Source: a virus
DNA: 30,653 nucleotides
IMG/VR virus record: IMGVR_UViG_3300035698_035380
Span: 1 to 30,653 of that record
Reading direction: 5' to 3' (one strand)
The stretch's first letter is position 1, and each line of letters starts with the position of its first letter. Positions 29,149 to 30,653 of this stretch are shown here, in pieces. The notes under the pieces were generated by a model. The model did no database searches. It was given only the letters and a program-made list of their open reading frames with translations, and was not told where the DNA came from. Made by a program: the position numbers and the translations under genes.

Positions 29149-30653
29149 CCAATTGCATACTATGGGCACGAGTGTCTTCGCGTGAGCAGCGAGAAGGTTA
29201 CTCCATCGACGCCCAACAGCGAATCACCCGGGAGAAGGCCAAGCGAGAAGGCTGGAACGTCGTCCGCGAATTCGTTGTGGCCGAATCCGCCAAGCGCGGG
29301 GCCGAACGCGTCGCATTCAACCTGATGCTCAAGTGGGTCATCGCCAACGCCCGCAAGCATCAGATCACCATCATTCTTGCCCATAAACTCGACCGCATCT
29401 GCCGCAACATGCGTGACGCAGTGCGCATGCAGGAACTCGAAGACAAGCATGGCATTAAGCTGGCTTTCATTGAGAACCATTTCGGTCCAGGTGCGGCGGG
29501 AGCCTTGTCGTTCAACATCATGGCTGCCGTTGCCCAATACTACTCTGACAACCTACGTCAGGAGGTTCTCAAAGGCATCGAGGAACGTGTCCGTCAAGGC
29601 TGGACGCCAGGCTTGGCTGCCTACGGGTACATGAACGTACCTACCCAACCCAATCAGCCGGTTCAGCCGCACCCCGAGAACACCAAAGCCGTGCGACGCA
29701 TCTTTGAGATCTATGCCATGGGCAACACGACCTTTGAGCAAGTCGGCGAGCAGATGCAACGTGAAGGCTTCACCTATCGTCCGAGCCAACCACGCTTCCA
29801 TCGGACCGCTGTCTCATACATCCTCAACAATCCGTATTACACCGGTCTGGTCCGATTCCGAGGGGAGTTTTTTGTCGGGAAGCACGAACCGATTATCAAC
29901 AAAGAAAGTTTTGAGCACTGCCAGCGCCTGCTCAAGAAGAAGAACCACCGTACCAGCAAGGTTAACCTCTATCTGGCTGCGGGCATGTTCGTCTGTGGAC
30001 ACTGCAGATATGGGATCACTGCCGAACGCCTCCGCCGCACCAACAAGAAAAACGGTGCGGTCCGAGAGTACATCTACTATCGCTGCGCCAACCTCAAGCC
30101 AGACAAAGACCACCCAAGCGTACGGTGGCGGCAGGACCAACTTGAAGCGGCGATTCTGACCGATCTGGAATCATTGCAGATCAAGGGCGATAAAGAACGC
30201 CAATGGTTCCGCGACCAACTGGTTGAGTCGTGCCGCGATGAAACAATGCTGCGGGAAGAACGGCTCAAACATCTCCGCCGTCGCAAAATTGATCTGGCGG
30301 CCATGGAGCAGCGTCTGCTTGATGCTTACCTGGCCGGGGCGGTAGATAAAAATACCTTCACCGCCAAGACGTTGTTGCACAAGGAAGAAATGGAGAAAGT
30401 CGAGATCAATATCCAAACCAGCCGTGCAACACCACTGACTGGAATCGAACAGGCCGTAGAGGCGTTTGACCTGGCACAAAGTGCCGCTGATCGATGGCGG
30501 ATTTCAAACAAAGACGAGCGGCGGGCACTTTTGGACGCGGTCTTATTGAACAAGACATTGAACGCCACAAGTCTAGTAACGACAAAAAGAAAGCCCTTCG
30601 ACGTACTCGCCGAAGGGCCTATTATCAAACTAAGTCGGGGAGACAGGAATTGA
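29145..30653 (+). CDS. Large serine recombinase (phage integrase)
   Basis: The protein has 502 residues from ATG 29145 (AAGGAG nine bases upstream), ending at the window edge. Residues 1-~145 form the resolvase catalytic domain: WARVSSREQ with Ser11 as likely nucleophile, and LAHKLDRICRNMRDAV with catalytic arginines. Residues ~155-260 form the recombinase domain (GWTPGLAAYGYM, SYILNNPYYTGLVRFRGE). A zinc ribbon starts at FVCGHCRYGI; only one later Cys (YYRCAN) is obvious. A coiled coil spans ~365-430. It catalyses integration between attP and attB, and with a directionality factor, excision. The end KRKPFDVLAEG is a tail I know from planctomycete members. The last codons overlap a terminator hairpin. 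Confidence 0.95.
   Translation: MTNCILWARVSSREQREGYSIDAQQRITREKAKREGWNVVREFVVAESAKRGAERVAFNLMLKWVIANARKHQITIILAHKLDRICRNMRDAVRMQELEDKHGIKLAFIENHFGPGAAGALSFNIMAAVAQYYSDNLRQEVLKGIEERVRQGWTPGLAAYGYMNVPTQPNQPVQPHPENTKAVRRIFEIYAMGNTTFEQVGEQMQREGFTYRPSQPRFHRTAVSYILNNPYYTGLVRFRGEFFVGKHEPIINKESFEHCQRLLKKKNHRTSKVNLYLAAGMFVCGHCRYGITAERLRRTNKKNGAVREYIYYRCANLKPDKDHPSVRWRQDQLEAAILTDLESLQIKGDKERQWFRDQLVESCRDETMLREERLKHLRRRKIDLAAMEQRLLDAYLAGAVDKNTFTAKTLLHKEEMEKVEINIQTSRATPLTGIEQAVEAFDLAQSAADRWRISNKDERRALLDAVLLNKTLNATSLVTTKRKPFDVLAEGPIIKLSRGDRN
30584..30618 (-). terminator. Intrinsic terminator on the minus strand inside the recombinase 3' end
   Basis: GCCCTTCG (30593-30600) and CGAAGGGC (30611-30618) form a perfect eight-pair stem with a ten-base loop. 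Read on the minus strand it is followed by TTTCTTTTTG, so it should stop transcription arriving from the right. On the plus strand only CTATTAT follows. It is embedded in the last 25 codons of the recombinase. Confidence 0.6.

Overview
The window is one side of a tailed-phage genome, almost certainly an integrated prophage of a siphovirus-like (lambda/HK97-type) phage with its recombinase at the right edge. Several protein families here are ones I associate with prophages of Planctomycetota: a ParB-methyltransferase fusion, a HARE-HTH protein with a long Pro/Thr linker, a DUF6900-like small protein, a prohead protease fused to the capsid protein, and a serine recombinase ending in a FDVLAEG-type tail. 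The host assignment rests on that family recognition only; no search was run.

Layout, right to left along the leftward (minus) strand. (1) 27986-19208 is the early/replication-recombination block: a winged-helix protein, a PD-(D/E)XK exonuclease, a Sak4/AAA_24-type ATPase, a DUF669 protein, a RusA resolvase, a small unknown, an SF2 helicase, a primase-helicase fusion, a small basic protein and a ParB-fused DNA methyltransferase. An iteron-rich stretch at 20821-21017 lies just past the primase-helicase gene and is the best replication-origin candidate. (2) 19119-17650 holds a four-gene cassette on the opposite (plus) strand, each gene with its own strong ribosome-binding site; a candidate promoter precedes it and a clear intrinsic terminator follows it. 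(3) 17539-1 is the late block in classical order: small terminase-like protein, large terminase, small zinc and gpW-like proteins, portal, protease-scaffold-capsid fusion, fibre/beta-solenoid proteins, DUF2190 cement protein, connector and tail-completion proteins, tail tube, tail-assembly chaperone pair with an apparent -1 frameshift, a small membrane/lipoprotein group, tape measure and three tail-tip or fibre-like proteins. The late operon continues past the left edge. (4) 28307-30653, rightward: a sigma-70-like protein, an 89-residue protein and a large serine recombinase, separated from block 1 by a 320-base divergent control region rich in TGCGCC inverted repeats.

The genes are tightly coupled, with many ATGA, TGATG and TAATG overlaps. 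Points most worth a second look are the tail-chaperone frameshift, the internal start inside the protease-capsid fusion, the iterons, a strand-biased TTCCGGGGG nonamer used in different reading frames and between genes, and the absence of any recognisable CI-type repressor beside a phage sigma factor. No tRNA, CRISPR array, IS element, endolysin or DNA polymerase of family A/B was seen.
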